From Anaeramoeba flamelloides (lineage: Eukaryota > Metamonada > Anaeramoebidae), in NCBI GenBank assembly GCA_027625915.1, contig JANTQA010000048.1, forward strand, positions 2,542,001 through 2,606,000: a stretch of 64,000 nt of DNA. Direction: 5' to 3'. Made by a program: the position numbers and the translations under genes. The notes under the pieces were generated by a model. It had not been told where the DNA came from and did no database searches. It saw nothing but the letters and a program-made list of their open reading frames with translations. This document shows positions 1 to 17,843 of the stretch, piece after piece (positions within the stretch are counted from its first letter, which is position 1; every line of letters starts with the position of its first letter).

Positions 1-651
1 CTTTTCATAAAAATGAAACCAGATTTACAAATGAATTTCTTAAATTTCTTATTACAATTACCTTTAAAATTAAGAAATTCGATGAATGGTTTAATTTGGA
101 AGAAATTATTAGGCAATTTTTTTTATATGGACAAATTCCTTTATCAAAATTTTCCAAATATTAATCCAATTATTGAAAATTATCAAATAATTAAAAAATT
201 TATATATGATCTTTTATTTTTTTCTTCATTTGATAATTACAAAACAATCACGTATCACCAATATAAATATTTAATTAAACAATTTTTTTTTGATAATTTG
301 CTTATCTCTGTAAAGTCATTAAAAACCATTAACAAATTATTAAAATTCAATTTTGTATTTATCAGTGAAACTGCTATCAAATTGAAAATTATACCAAAAA
401 TGATAATTTTTTTCCAAACATTATTAAAATTAAAATTAATTTCCAAAAAAACAAATAACTATAACTATAACAAGAATGAAAACGAAAACGAAAACGAAAA
501 CAAAAATGAAAAAGAAAAGGTAAAGGAAAAGGAGAACAAAAACGAGAATATAAACGAAAACAAACACGAGAACGATAACAAGAATGATAAAGAGAAAAAT
601 AATGAGAATGAACACGAAAAAGAAAACGAGAAAAAAAACGAGAACGAAAAT

Positions 652-684
<33 letters not shown>

Positions 685-3367
685 AACAAAAACGATAACA
701 AAAATGAGAAAGAAAAAGAGAAAAAAAATGAAAAAGAAAAGATAATTGAAAATGAAAAGGAAAAAGAGAAAAAAAATGAGTACATAAACGAAAGAAAACA
801 CAAGAACAAAAATGAGAACAAGAACGAGAACAAAAACGATAATGATTTTAATTTAAATAATGATATGTTTAATGATAAAAAAATCCAAAAATGTTTAAAA
901 TTAATATTACAAAATATTCAAACACTATTAAACAATAAAAATTTTTTAGATAATTTAATGAATGATCAAATTTTTTTTAATTTTAATTGTCTATTATTAT
1001 TTAACAAAAATACACATTTATTTGCTTTCAATAATATTCTAAAAATTATTTCAAATATAAATAAGAATTCAATTAAGAATTATCTTCAAATTTTTAATTA
1101 TTTAATAAACTTAATAAATTCTAAAATATTATTATGTTTAAAGAATAAAAATAAGGATATTTATACTTTATCAAACAATTTGAAAATTATACTAGATCTA
1201 ATTCAAAATATGTTTCTAATAAATAAAAATTATACAATAGAGCTTTTATTAAATTCTAATTTCTTAAAAATTATTTTAAAATTTTTAAAATTTCCATCAA
1301 TATATACAAAGAATTTATTAATGATATTTGATTTTTTTACATTAATTTTTAAAAATAATTCAAAAAATAATTTAATTTTTAAAAAAATCAAAAATAATTT
1401 TCAACAAAAAATATTAAATTATTTTTTCACCAATCATTTAAGCAATGATATTGGAAAAAAAAAGAAATGGAATCAAAAAAAAAATAACACCGAAAATTCT
1501 CTAGATTCAAAGAAAAAATTAGAGAATAACATAAATAACAATAAGCAAGATCTTGAAAATCAAAGACAAAAAAAGAAAATACAATTAATCTTAATTAACA
1601 AAAACAAAAATAATGGTAATGAGGATAAAAAGAATAAAGATGATCATAATGAAAAAGACAAACAAAAGGAAAACCCTAAAATAAAATTACAAAATAATAA
1701 GGCAAATGATCGTAAAGAAAAACAATATAAACATACTCATAAAAATGATGAAGACAATATTCATACTATTGATCATGAAAAAAGCAAAGAAAAAGTAATA
1801 GAAAAAAAAAATAACCCTGAAAATTCTCTAGATTCAAAGAAAAAATTAGAGAATAACATAAATCACAATAAGCAAGATCTTGAAAATCAAAAACAAAAAA
1901 AGAAAATAAAATTAGTTTTGATAGATAAAAATAATAAGAATAAACAAAACGATAATGATAATACAAAAGATAATATTGATAATAAACAAAATGAAAATGA
2001 ACAAATATTAATAAAAATTACTGAAAAGTCAAATGAAAATTTTATTTTTCAAATTTATTCAAAATTATTTTCATTAGTAATGTGCTCAACAGATATGAAT
2101 TCTAATAAAATACAATTACCAGAAGCACTTTTAATGTCATTTGAAATTTCATTATCGATTAAAAATGATTTTTTTTTTGAACAGTTAATCACATTATCTA
2201 TTGGGCTTTGTCACGCTTCATCTGAAAACATAGAAATATGCGTGTCAATTGGCTTAATCTATTTTTTGATCAATAATTATTTGACCAAAAAATTAAATTC
2301 AAAAAATTGTTTAAAATTGTTGACTATACTTTGTACAAATTCAATTTTAACAACCGATCTTCAATCAATATTCCAAACACTATTAAAAAATTTCCAAAAT
2401 AACAATAAAAATTCAATTTTTTATAAAAATTATAAAAAATTTGCTAAGAAGAGTGACGATGAAGATAGTAGTGACGGTGGTGATGATGAAGGTGGTGGTG
2501 ATGATGATGATGATACTAAAAAAAAAAAAAAAAAAAAAAATCCAAATATAATAGTTTTGGATTTATTAGAATATTTTTTTCTTGAACCAATTGAAAACAA
2601 ACCAGTTAATTATTTTCAATTTAATGGCATGACTTCTAGTTTTATTTTACCACATATCATTGATTGGCCAGAACGTGGTTATAGTTTTTCAACATGGATT
2701 TATTATAATACATTTTCAAAAAATATTGACAAGAAATATATAATATTTAGTTTCCAAAGCGCAAATTTAAAAAATAAAATTGAATTATATATTTACCACT
2801 CTAATATTTATTATAAAATCAAAAGTCCGAAATATTATAAAAAGATTTTATGTATAAAGTCACTTCAAAAAAAATGGTTTTTTTTTGGCTTAAGTCATCA
2901 CAAATCAAAAAAAAATCAATTATTAATATATACCAATTATTCTGATTCCAAATTATTTTTTGATTGTAACTATGTTAGTAATCATATTGATTTCACTTTA
3001 AATTCCATTGGGATGAAATTATCAAATAAATCTTCGAAAAAACATTTTTATGGTAAATTGGGCCCAATTCATTTTTTTAATAAAATTATTGACCATTACA
3101 CATTTAAAGAACTAAATGGCCTGGGACCTTCAAAATTAATTTATGACAGATATTTAAAAGATATTTTCTTATCATTTAATTCAAAAACTATCCGAAAAAA
3201 TCACTGTTTAAATAACGTTTTAAATAATCTATCATTTGCCACTTTAATTAATATCAAAAAAATCAATTCTTTACATCTTATTGATAATTTATATTGCCTC
3301 GGGGGATTAAATGTTTTATTTTATTTATTTGACCAACTACCAAATATCGATGAATCAATTGAGATTT
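1..3367 (+). CDS. BEACH-family protein, exon 1 (5' end outside window)
   Basis: N-terminal part of a giant BEACH protein of the Neurobeachin/LRBA/LvsA kind, scaffolds of endolysosomal and secretory traffic. The frame is open from base 1, so the true start may lie upstream; an ATG occurs at 13. The first 150 residues are Leu/Ile/Asn-rich helical sequence, followed by a Lys/Glu/Asn low-complexity stretch at about 470-840 and a second charged region at about 1450-2000. Near 2454-2540 lies an Asp/Gly run followed by poly-Lys. From about 2608 to 3150 there is a ConA-like lectin domain (motifs NYFQFNG, WPERGYSFSTWIYY, KWFFFGLSH, GKLGPIHFF), then the start of the armadillo region (GGLNVLFYLF). The exon ends at the donor GTAAGT at 3368, phase 1. 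Beyond it the frame runs into a poly-T tract, which is intron. The domain call is firm; the exact subfamily is not. Confidence 0.85.
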
Positions 3368-3385
3368 GTAAGTTGTTATTTAAAA

Positions 3386-3431
<46 letters not shown>

Positions 3432-3754
3432 CTTAAGGAAAGTTTTGTTTGGAATACAAAAAATAACTTGTTAAAAACTTTAAAAGGCATTATAGAACTA
3501 TTTTTATAGATTAAATAATTTTAAAAAGTCTCGAATATGAATTGATTTCAAAAATGTTTTATTTTTTTCTAAATGTTAATCAGCAAAATAACATTGCTGT
3601 TCCAAATCTACCATATTTTTTTGAATAAATAGGGATACATTTTTCTATATCTATTATATTTAAAAAAATATTTTTTTTTTCAAATTATACACCATTATAA
3701 AATTTTATGGTTACTAATGGATTTTTATAAAAAGTAATTTTTAATTCGATAATA

Positions 3755-4305
3755 AGCTATTTCCAAAAAAGTGGGGCAAAATTTATTTTAAAATATCTTT
3801 ATTAAAATCAATCTTCATAAAACTATTCAAATATAAAAAATCATTAATAACCATTTATTGATTCTCCATAATAATTCAATTTGTTTCTTAGTATGTAATT
3901 ACATAATTAAAAGAGATTAAAATTTCAAATCTCGATTGTATCTGAGTTTTTTTTAATGAGAAAATTGGTATTTATTTTTTTTCTTTTTGATCGAAAAAAT
4001 TGTTTTTATAACTTGTTTAATCTTGACAAAATTTTCAAATAGAATGGAAAATATATAAATACGTTTGTTTATTTCAAAAATCATTTGTGAGATGTTTCAT
4101 ATTTTCAGTTTTTTATTGAAATTGATCGTACATTGTTTTCTTCAAAAAAACTGCTATTTTTTTTTTTTCATTTTTTGGAAATATTTCAATGAAGATATTT
4201 TGAAATAAAGACCATATAGTCATTGATTGGATCGGTATTAATATTAAACTTAATTTGGTATTGTCAATTAACAAATACCTCCACTACAAAAGATGATTTT
4301 TATTT
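3755..4305 (+). mobile_element. Family-1 non-autonomous element, copy A (3' truncated)
   Basis: Starts just after a TA with the terminus AGCTATTTCCAAAAAAGTGG and is colinear with copies at 17844-19058 and 46027-46624. Shared internal landmarks include a GATCGAAAAAATTGTTTT block and TTTTGGAAATATTTC. The right end stops within a T-rich stretch, so the right inverted terminus is missing. It carries no coding capacity. Confidence 0.75.
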
Positions 4306-4309
4306 TTTT

Positions 4310-4545
4310 TCCATTTTTCCCCTGGCTAAATCTTCTTTATATTGGAAAGAAGAGTTACAGAGGAAAAAGATCAAGTGGCTATTTGCCAATACTGTGAAAC
4401 TGAAACACGAAAATATGAGCAACTTGAAAATAAAAACGAAAAAGCAAAGCCTAAAAATGACCAAAGGTTTAAAGTAAATAAGATCAAAAAAAAATTGAAA
4501 TTACAACAACTTAAACAACGATTCCCAAGTGAACATTCATGATCA
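4310..4545 (+). repeat. Old duplicated block, also at about 30830-31010
   Basis: Shared landmarks are TCTTTATATTGGAAAGAAGA here and TTTTATATTAAGAAGAAGAG near 30860, followed in both by GAGTTACA, AAAAGATCAAGT and a similar run of A-rich sequence. Short ORFs here (4223-4477, 4342-4542) include an ICQYC fragment, but the other copy does not keep any frame. It is probably a decayed repeat rather than a gene. Confidence 0.4.
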
Positions 4546-4919
4546 ATTATCAAATTATATTAAATCAATCAAAAGTAGTGATTCTTGTGATTTTGGGAGT
4601 TTCTTAATTAAAGATAGTTTTTTTTTTTTTTTTTTTTTTTTGATTTTTTACCAATTACTTCTTATAACCCCTTTTTAAATTTCTTTTTTTTTTTTCATTT
4701 TTCCTTTTTCCTTTTCTCAATTTTTTGCTTTTACTTTTTAAACATAAAAAAAAAAAAATTATGTGTGTCTTTTCCTTGAACAATCGTGAAATATATGATT
4801 TTACGCTTAAATTATCTTTGATGAAATTTAAGTAAAATGACATCTAGAGTGTAATTTACACTTCTTCCATCAATAAAAATAAAAGATGATTTTTTAAGAA
4901 ACTTTTAAAAAAAAAAATA

Positions 4920-5010
4920 CAGTCAGTTCCACTTTTAAGACACTAACTTTTTACGAAATTTAAGGCACAAAAAAATCTCAAAATTAAGATGGTGTTTCAA
5001 AATTAAAAGA
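4920..5010 (+). mobile_element. Family-2 MITE fragment
   Basis: Left half only of the short hairpin element seen whole at 41847-42045. It starts after TA with CAGTCAGTTCCACTTTTAAG and loses similarity within about 100 bp. Confidence 0.65.
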
Positions 5011-5911
5011 AAAGGAAAGAAAAATAAATCGTATTTTTCTTTAATAAAAACAAAAACAAAAAACAAAATATAATAGTGGAAACATGATGTTTCTTTTCTT
5101 ATAGTTTTTTTTTTTCACAAAAATAGATTTTTAGAACAAACTACTGATATCATATACCATGTGAGACACGATATAAAACCTCAATTAAGAACCGCTATTT
5201 TGAGTGAGTAAATCGGATTTAACTGAGGATTAACTTTGCCTGAAACATTTTTTAAATTTCATTTTTATTATTTTTCTCCAAATCTATTTTATCTTCATAC
5301 ATAGTTATAATTTAATTAAATTCGATAAGAATATTTCCAAAAATGCCCATTCATAATTAGAGTTTTTTGTAACACAATCCGTGCTGGAGATGGCATCAAC
5401 AATTTCTTCTAAAAAACAATTTTTACAAAAAAAACTCAAAAAATAGAGACAAAATATTTCCACTTGTGTGACTACTCTTAACAAAAACAAAAAAAAAAAA
5501 ACAAATAATTAAAATTCACTTCAAAAATAATGAAGTTTTATTTTATTAATTTTACCAGATCAAAAATTTTTAAATAGCAAATATATTAATCATATTGGAT
5601 TAGAAATCGATTAGTATTGTCTCTATATACTGAATAACATTACACTTTTTTCAGATTATCAAGAAAAAAATAATAATTTGGTAAATAAAAAGAAAAAAAA
5701 AAATATCCTCCAAAAAACTTCTAATGATAACTTTATTTTTCCATTATTACAAACATTATTATTGATTTCCTTTTTCTTCTTTTAGGTTATTAGTATTATT
5801 TATTTTTTCAAAAACTATTTTCCAATTATTTATTTACTAAAAAACATTTTTTCGTTATAAATTTAAAAATAAAAAAAAACAAAAAAAAAAACACTAAAAT
5901 ACATATAACAG

Positions 5912-12037
<6,126 letters not shown>

Positions 12038-12787
12038 TTTTAATTATTGAAAATTATTATTTAATGCAAATTTATCAATTGATAATTAAATAGAAACTAT
12101 ATATATATATGCGTTGATCCATGGAATCTTTTAATAATTGAAAAGAATAATAGTATTTTTTGTCAATAAAAACTAAAAATTGCAAATGTTGCAGTAGAGT
12201 TGAAAATTAATCAGATTTATTTTCTAGCTATCTCCCTCTACTTATGAATTTTGACATTTGCTCTAGAAAAAGAATTTAGCAAATTAATGTAGATACATAC
12301 ATTGAAAGAGTTTTTTGGATCTCACCCCTTTAAGAAAATGTTATCGAGATGTAGATATAAATTATGAAATAGATGGTGAAAATTTATAATTTCAATACAT
12401 TTGGAAATTTTTTATATTAAAGATTATATTTCCAAGTTTGGACAGTTAAAACAAAAAATATTTTTATTGTTATTTTTGTTTTTATTTTATCTAATTATTA
12501 GTATTCTATAAAGAGTGTTAATATATGATGTATATTAAATATATTGATAAATAATAATAAATTTGATTTTGTTCTTTTTACTTTTTTTTTCTTTTTTTAA
12601 TATTTTTAATTTGGTAATTCATTTTCTCTTTATACAATTAGTTTTTTTTCTTTAGTTTGAAAAAAAAAAAAAAGTAAAGTCTTTATTTTTTGTCAATTCT
12701 TTTAAATTTAGGAAAACTTCAACAAGATTTAATATTAATTTGTTAAAAGATTATAATTTTTCAGTACACACACACATAACATATATA

Positions 12788-13483
12788 AACTCCTTTTCGA
12801 ATAAAAGGGTACAAATAAATTTGTAAGAATTATCCATGATTGAATCAAATTAATTGTAGTATCATTCTAAAATCTAAGAAACGCTTTAAAACATAAAAAA
12901 TAAACTCAAATGAATCTTTACAACTCAATAAAACAAAACAATAAAAATAAAAATTACATATTTTAAAAATTGATGTGCAATTTTATTTGAAATGATGAAA
13001 TCTTGTTCTGTAAATTGTAATGAAAAAAAAATTATAAAGTCAAAAAAACTGTTGAATAAGTTGAATTGAGAAAAAGTTCTCAACATTTTATTGATAATTC
13101 TTTACACGTCAAACTTTTGTTCTAGAAAGTCACATTTTCAAGATAAAGCCGCAATTGATTTGGTATTTTGTTGGAATGGTTTTTTCTTTATTTCTTTTTT
13201 CTTTCTTCCATGTTCTAATCCAATGATAGTCTTTCTTAATTCCTACATCGAGCTAATTTGAAATCAAAATTAAACTGTTTCCATTTTTACACTGTTAGAT
13301 TATTTCTAAATTGATTTCTTCTTATCTTGCTTTTTGATTTTCCAACTGTTCAATATCCATAAAACAAAAAAGCAAAAAATGAAAAAACGAATAATTAAAA
13401 TGAAAATCACCAATAAGTAAATATCCTATTAACAATCAAATTTGATGGTATTGATGATTTGAGAGGTGTACCCTTTTGTTTGA

Positions 13484-13492
<9 letters not shown>
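12788..13492 (+). mobile_element. Family-4 non-autonomous element, copy A
   Basis: About 705 bp flanked by TA on both sides. Left terminus AACTCCTTTTCGAATAAAAG; right terminus, read inward on the other strand, AACTATTTTTCAAACAAAAG. A second full copy lies in opposite orientation at 48372-49072 and matches along its length, for example the motif for a 'CCAACTGTTCAATATCCA' block. No transposase frame is seen. A TA target and these termini suggest mobilisation by a Tc1/mariner-type enzyme. Confidence 0.8.

Positions 13493-13494
<2 letters not shown>

Positions 13495-13519
<25 letters not shown>
13495..13519. repeat. (TA)n tract
   Basis: Uninterrupted TA dinucleotide run immediately right of the family-4 element terminus. 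Confidence 0.9.
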
Positions 13520-13567
13520 GGAAATTACACTCAAAAGTTCCAAGACAAAAATGAAAAAGTCGTTTTT

Positions 13568-14521
13568 ATTATTATTATTATTATTATTTAACAGAGGAGT
13601 TTTTAATTCCTCTTATTTGCCCGAATTCCTAAATTATGATTTAGGAATTTTTTTAAAGACTCAAAAATAAATTTATTGCCCACTACGGCTAATAAATATA
13701 ATAAATCTCTTTTTCTAATAATATTAGAAATATTATTATTTTTTAATATATTAGAGATGTTAAATTTTTTTATTTCAGATATCCAGATTTTACGATTATT
13801 TTCATAGTCTGGGCAGTTCCAGAGAAAATGATCCAAATCCACAATGATATCTATTGATTTTTTGCATAATTTATAGTATTTTGATTTGATTTGTTCATAA
13901 CATAAGAATATCTATTTAAATAATTTGAAAATTTTCTGAGTTTTAAGATTGAAGTTGAACCCTTCCATTTTAAATATCTTTTGTCGTTTGTGTTTTTTTT
14001 TTTAATTTAAGAAATAAAAAGAAAATTTAATAAATTTTCTTTTTATTTCTTAAATTAAAAAAAAACCTAGACACGACTGTTTGTTAATATTATTTTGAAT
14101 AGAAATTATTTTTAAATATTTTTGAACTTTCCAACTTGGACTATTTTCCTGTTGATTAATTCTGATATTTCTCAAGTTCAAATTCTAATTCTTTAGGGTG
14201 TCTAATTGCCAGTTAATATTTTCCAATTTCTGTTCTCTGAATTTGAGATTTTTAACTATTTCATGAAATTCCAAAGAGGTTAATTTTTGAATTTAGTTTT
14301 AATCTTCTTTTATATATCGTTATTCTTGCTGAGTCTGTTTTTGATTCGGTTTTAAATATAAGTCTAGGATATTGTGGATTTATTAATAAAAATTTTGTTA
14401 TTTTTTTATTAATCCACACATCTATATCATTGAAATCTTGTTTTGTCAAATCAAATATTTCTAATTCATATAGCAATTGAATATTTAAGACTGCTTTAAA
14501 AAAAATGAATTTTCAATCCAT
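13568..14521 (-). mobile_element. 5'-truncated LINE (non-LTR retrotransposon) 3' end
   Basis: Read on the minus strand. At 13603-13842 lies the C-terminal tail of a LINE reverse transcriptase ORF with the typical zinc-binding motif HFLWNCPDY, ending in a stop. At 14261-14476 is an upstream piece (VWINKKITKFLLINPQYPRL) resembling the thumb region before that tail. The element ends in an (AAT)n-type tail at 13568-13588. It is bounded by a 14-bp direct repeat AAAAAGTCGTTTTT at 13554-13567 and 14522-14535, a target-site duplication. It is broken by stops and by a hairpin insertion, and most of the 5' part is missing. Confidence 0.85.
13993..14070. repeat. Short perfect hairpin inside the LINE
   Basis: Near-perfect palindrome of about 78 bp. 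The arms contain TTTAATTTAAGAAATAAAAA and its complement, and it ends in AAACCTAG. The same hairpin type surrounds the second LINE fragment near 20849-21210, so it appears to be a small mobile hairpin inserted into the LINE copy. Confidence 0.65.
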
Positions 14522-15015
14522 AAAAAGTCGTTTTTTTTTTTAAGAGTCAATAACCAACAAACCTAATATTGTTTAGAAATACAATAAATAATAAACTTCA
14601 GATTAGAGTCGATATTCAGAAAAGAAATAGCCAGAACAAACTATAAATATTCAAAAAAAATATAATGTTTAAAAAATTTTTTGGGACCCTTTCATTGAAA
14701 CTTCTCAAGTAAAATTTTCTCAAGTTCTTTGGAAAATTAAAATTATTGGCAATATTTTTTTTAATAGTAAATGAATTTATTTTTAAAGGAATTACAAAGC
14801 TCACTTTTCTTAATGTTAATTTGGAGATTTTAACAATTTTTTTTTTTAAATTGATTTTCTTAAAAAAAAAATACAAGAAAAAAAAGAAGAAAAAAAAAGA
14901 AAAAAAAAAAAAAATTGGCTAAATTAAAAAAATGATATAGATCTAAAAATTGAAAATATATTTTGAGAAGAATAATGAATTAAAATCATAGAACTTTGAA
15001 CTATTTATTCATTAA

Positions 15016-15054
15016 AACTGGGCTTCTTTGGCTGAAAATGAGTTTATATATTTA
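15016..15054 (+). repeat. Lone family-3 terminus
   Basis: GGGCTTCTTTGGCTGAAAAT followed by GAGTTTATA matches the right terminus of family 3, as at 15870-15894, but nothing of the element body precedes it. Confidence 0.5.
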
Positions 15055-15195
15055 TATATAATTATTTGGGGTTATACTCCTATGTGTTATATTTTTTTTT
15101 TAATTTGGTAACCTTGTGTTTTTTTAAAGTTTTTTTTAGAAATTTTTTTATTGTTATAGTAAAATTTAAGTATCAAAATTTTGATCAAATATGTA

Positions 15196-15894
15196 AACTC
15201 TGTTTCAGTCAAAGGGGCATAAGGTTTTTGTCAAATATCAATTATTTTATATAATTGACCTTTGAAGAACAAATAAGAAATAAAGAGAATAATACACATC
15301 AAAGAAATGTTGATACATGTCTGAAAGAAAACTAATTAACCAATAGCTTTTCTTAAAAATTGAAAAACTCAAATTCTGAGGGCCCTATTGAGAAAAACAA
15401 CAATGTTCGTTTTGAACTTCTACTGGTATTTGAATAATAAATATGAAACATTTTTAACATCATTTTCCATATTTTTCTTTTAGAAATTAAGCCCCAAAAC
15501 AAAGTTTGTTAGTATTTGTGGTCTCTTTTTGAAAAATGAAATGAAAATGAAGTGAAAATTTTTCACATTTATTAAACAAATATCAAGATCAAAGATCAAA
15601 TTGAATTGCAATAGAAATCAATAGATTTCTCAACAATCTTTACATGGTTTCAATGACATTAGAATAACACGTTTTTACCAAGTGACTATTGATCTTACAA
15701 TAAAAAATTTTTTGCAAATGAATGTCGTTTTAAAAAAAAAATCGAAAAAAAAAACAAAAATGTGTAGAAATGTGAAAAAATGATTTCAATTTTGAAAATT
15801 TCCAAAATAAAATTTTTCTTCTAATATCTATGCAAACCCTTTAAACAAGTGTATTATACCATTACAACTGGGCCCCTTTGACTGAAAAATAGTT
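15196..15894 (+). mobile_element. Family-3 non-autonomous element, copy A
   Basis: About 699 bp, flanked by TA on both sides, with inverted termini AACTCTGTTTCAGTCAAAGG on the left and, read inward, AACTATTTTTCAGTCAAAGG on the right. It is colinear with 45271-45967 and, in reverse, 51004-51535. A hairpin insert (15423-15586) lies in the middle. No coding capacity. Confidence 0.8.
15423..15586. mobile_element. Family-8 hairpin MITE nested in family 3
   Basis: Inverted repeat beginning CTGGTATTTGAATAATAAAT just after TA. The arms include CATTTTC and GAAAATG either side of a loop near 15490-15530. The same hairpin stands alone at 24905-25058 and nested in family-3 copy B at 45496-45660. It is absent from family-3 copy C (51004-51535). 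Confidence 0.65.
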
Positions 15895-16293
15895 TATATG
15901 AAAAAAGAAATGATGCAAAGGTTCTTATTTTTAAATTAATTGATTTTTCTAACATTTCTAATAGTGAAATAGCATAATTAGCTAGAAATAAAAAGTTGAA
16001 TACTATAGTAAAAATATTATTTTAAAATAGGAAAATCTTTTATGACTGTAAATGTTATTTAACGAAAAAAAAATTTCGACAATTCCATCTGATAAAAAGT
16101 AAATATTAACCAGATATCTTTTTTTGATTTTCCAAAATACGAAAAAAAATATTAAAAGGTGACATAAATAAAAAAAAAATTGTATTTCAGTTTTAATTGT
16201 TAAAAATTTCTTCATATAATATATAATTGTAAAATTTTCCAAATAAATAGATAAGATATTGAAATTCTAACTTTTTACTACATATTTCACAAT

Positions 16294-16671
16294 TTATATA
16301 TATAAATTGGTAGCATTTTCTTGGATAATTGTAATCCAAGAATCTCTTTCGCTTTCTGTATCTGCAGCAATTTTATAGATTCTTTTTGTTGAATATAGGC
16401 TAATTTTTAATCCATATGGCTCGTTTTCAAAAGTCGCCATGTCAACAGACATGATATCTGGTAATAATATTATACCTTTTGGAACACCCTCCAGTTTTTC
16501 TGTTTTATGATAATTTAAACTGAGGCCCTTTCTTTTTAAAACAAAAAATCTTCTTTTCCAATTTTTTTTAAATAGTCCTTTATTTCCTTGTTTAAATAAC
16601 CATCCAGTTTTTAAATATTCAATGTTTTGCTGTTTTGTTTTTTTTTCGTTTTCTAAATATGCAATTTTTGA
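16294..16671 (-). CDS. Tandem PH-domain protein, last exon (PH domain B)
   Basis: On the minus strand a TTTTTTTAG acceptor is followed by an open frame of 125 codons ending at TAA 16294-16296. It has no internal start, so it is an internal or terminal exon. The sequence is a clear PH domain: YLKTGWLFKQGNKGLFKKNW, then KRRFFVLKRKGLSLNYHK, ending with the C-terminal helix ERDSWITIIQEN. The Lys/Arg pattern in the first two strands resembles the K-x(n)-[KR]-x-R pattern of phosphoinositide-binding PH domains; binding is inference. The phase (0) matches the donor of the PH exon at 22322-22687, so the two probably form one 247-residue protein with two PH domains. I cannot exclude additional exons in the 5.65 kb between them. 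Confidence 0.75.
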   Translation of the reverse strand, partial: SKIAYLENEKKTKQQNIEYLKTGWLFKQGNKGLFKKNWKRRFFVLKRKGLSLNYHKTEKLEGVPKGIILLPDIMSVDMATFENEPYGLKISLYSTKRIYKIAADTESERDSWITIIQENATNLYI

Positions 16672-17843
16672 CTAAAAAAATAATTATTAGAATTAAATAA
16701 ATATTAAGATGAATCAAAAAAAAAAAATAAAAAGAAAGATTTTAAATTTATTTTTTTTTCAATTTTTTATTTTTATTAAAGTTTTACTTATTAATGAATT
16801 TATAATTTTAAAATGGCAGAAATCAATTCTCGTTCAATTTTTAGATTACACAAGTATTTTTTTTTATTTTTCTTTTGAAAAATTAATTTTAACTATTTTA
16901 GAATTATTAAAAATTAAAATTGATTTATTCATTTGATTTAATTATAATTTTTTATTGGCAAATTTGTTATTATCTAAATGAATTTAAAAAAGAAGAAAAA
17001 AAATCCCAACAATTCATACTTGTTTAATTTATGAGATATGAGTAGCTAAAGGGTTTGTCAAAGATTTAAATAAATACTCTCTGTGTAACAATTGTTATGT
17101 ATAGAAAAATCAAGATCTTTGATTAAAGTAATTAAGACAATTTTTAATAATATTCTCCTGATGGAATGTGTTGCTTTTTGTTATATCAATTGTTAATTAA
17201 TTTAATAGAATAATTGAAATTTGGATTCAAAAAGTTACATTAGCCACATAAAACATATTTTTTTGAAAAAACTTTTCTAAAACCAAAATTTTATTTCTTT
17301 CTTTTTCAAAAAAAAAACGATTTTTAAAGGGACTAGGAAATAAAAAAAAAATTTCAAGTAAATTTAAGCAAAAATACAAAAAAAAAATTACTACATCTTG
17401 TAATTGAAAAATAACATAAAAATCTGATTACTATAATACCTGGATAACTTTTAAATTCAATTTTCCAAAATGTTTATTGTTTTTAAAATCCAACATATTT
17501 TCGAAATGATTTCAAAAAAAAATATTTTCGTTGAAGAAAGAAATTTTGTTGTCTGTATAGAAAGTGTATCAAAATCGACTTTAAAATAAACCCACTCAAT
17601 TTTGGAATAATTTAGTATAAGTGTAATTTCAAAAATAGGTGCAGATTTTTCATCAGAAAAAAATTTGTTTTATTGTTTTTTTTTTTGAATAATAATGTAT
17701 TTTACGACAATATTAAGAGATAATAACCAATATAGATTAATAAATAAAAATATAGTGTAATCATTTTATTTTTTGAAAGACAAATGAAAAAAGAAAAAAA
17801 TAATAAAAAAAAAAGTTTGCACATAATTTTGAAATTTGCCTTA

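Larger units (their letters stand above)
3368..5911 (+). other. 2.5-kb intron of the BEACH gene
   Basis: GTAAGT at 3368 and ACAG ending at 5911 join exons in phase 1, restoring a continuous armadillo segment (IEI-F-NKIFSLISK). Another acceptor-like site, TTTTAG ending at 5785, is followed by stops in all frames. The intron holds a truncated family-1 repeat (3755-4305), an old block also seen near 30830, and a family-2 fragment (4920-5010). Short ORFs inside it do not look coding. Confidence 0.7.
12038..16293. other. Intergenic region with nested repeats
   Basis: Between the end of the BEACH gene (+) and the end of the PH gene (-). It contains a family-4 element (12788-13492), a (TA)n tract, a LINE 3' fragment (13568-14521), a lone family-3 terminus at about 15016-15054 and a family-3 element (15196-15894). 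I see no host exon in the rest. Confidence 0.7.

Noticed and set aside
436-833. Two long minus-strand Phe/Val/Ser-rich frames
   Set aside because: They are the complement of the Lys/Glu/Asn codon repeats of the BEACH exon and have no domain.
4342-4542. Possible zinc-finger frame with ICQYC
   Set aside because: Only two Cys, no His partner, and not conserved in the second copy of the block.
13603-13842. Possible host gene of 79 aa on the minus strand
   Set aside because: HFLWNCPDY plus the repeat tail and target duplication show it is a LINE end.
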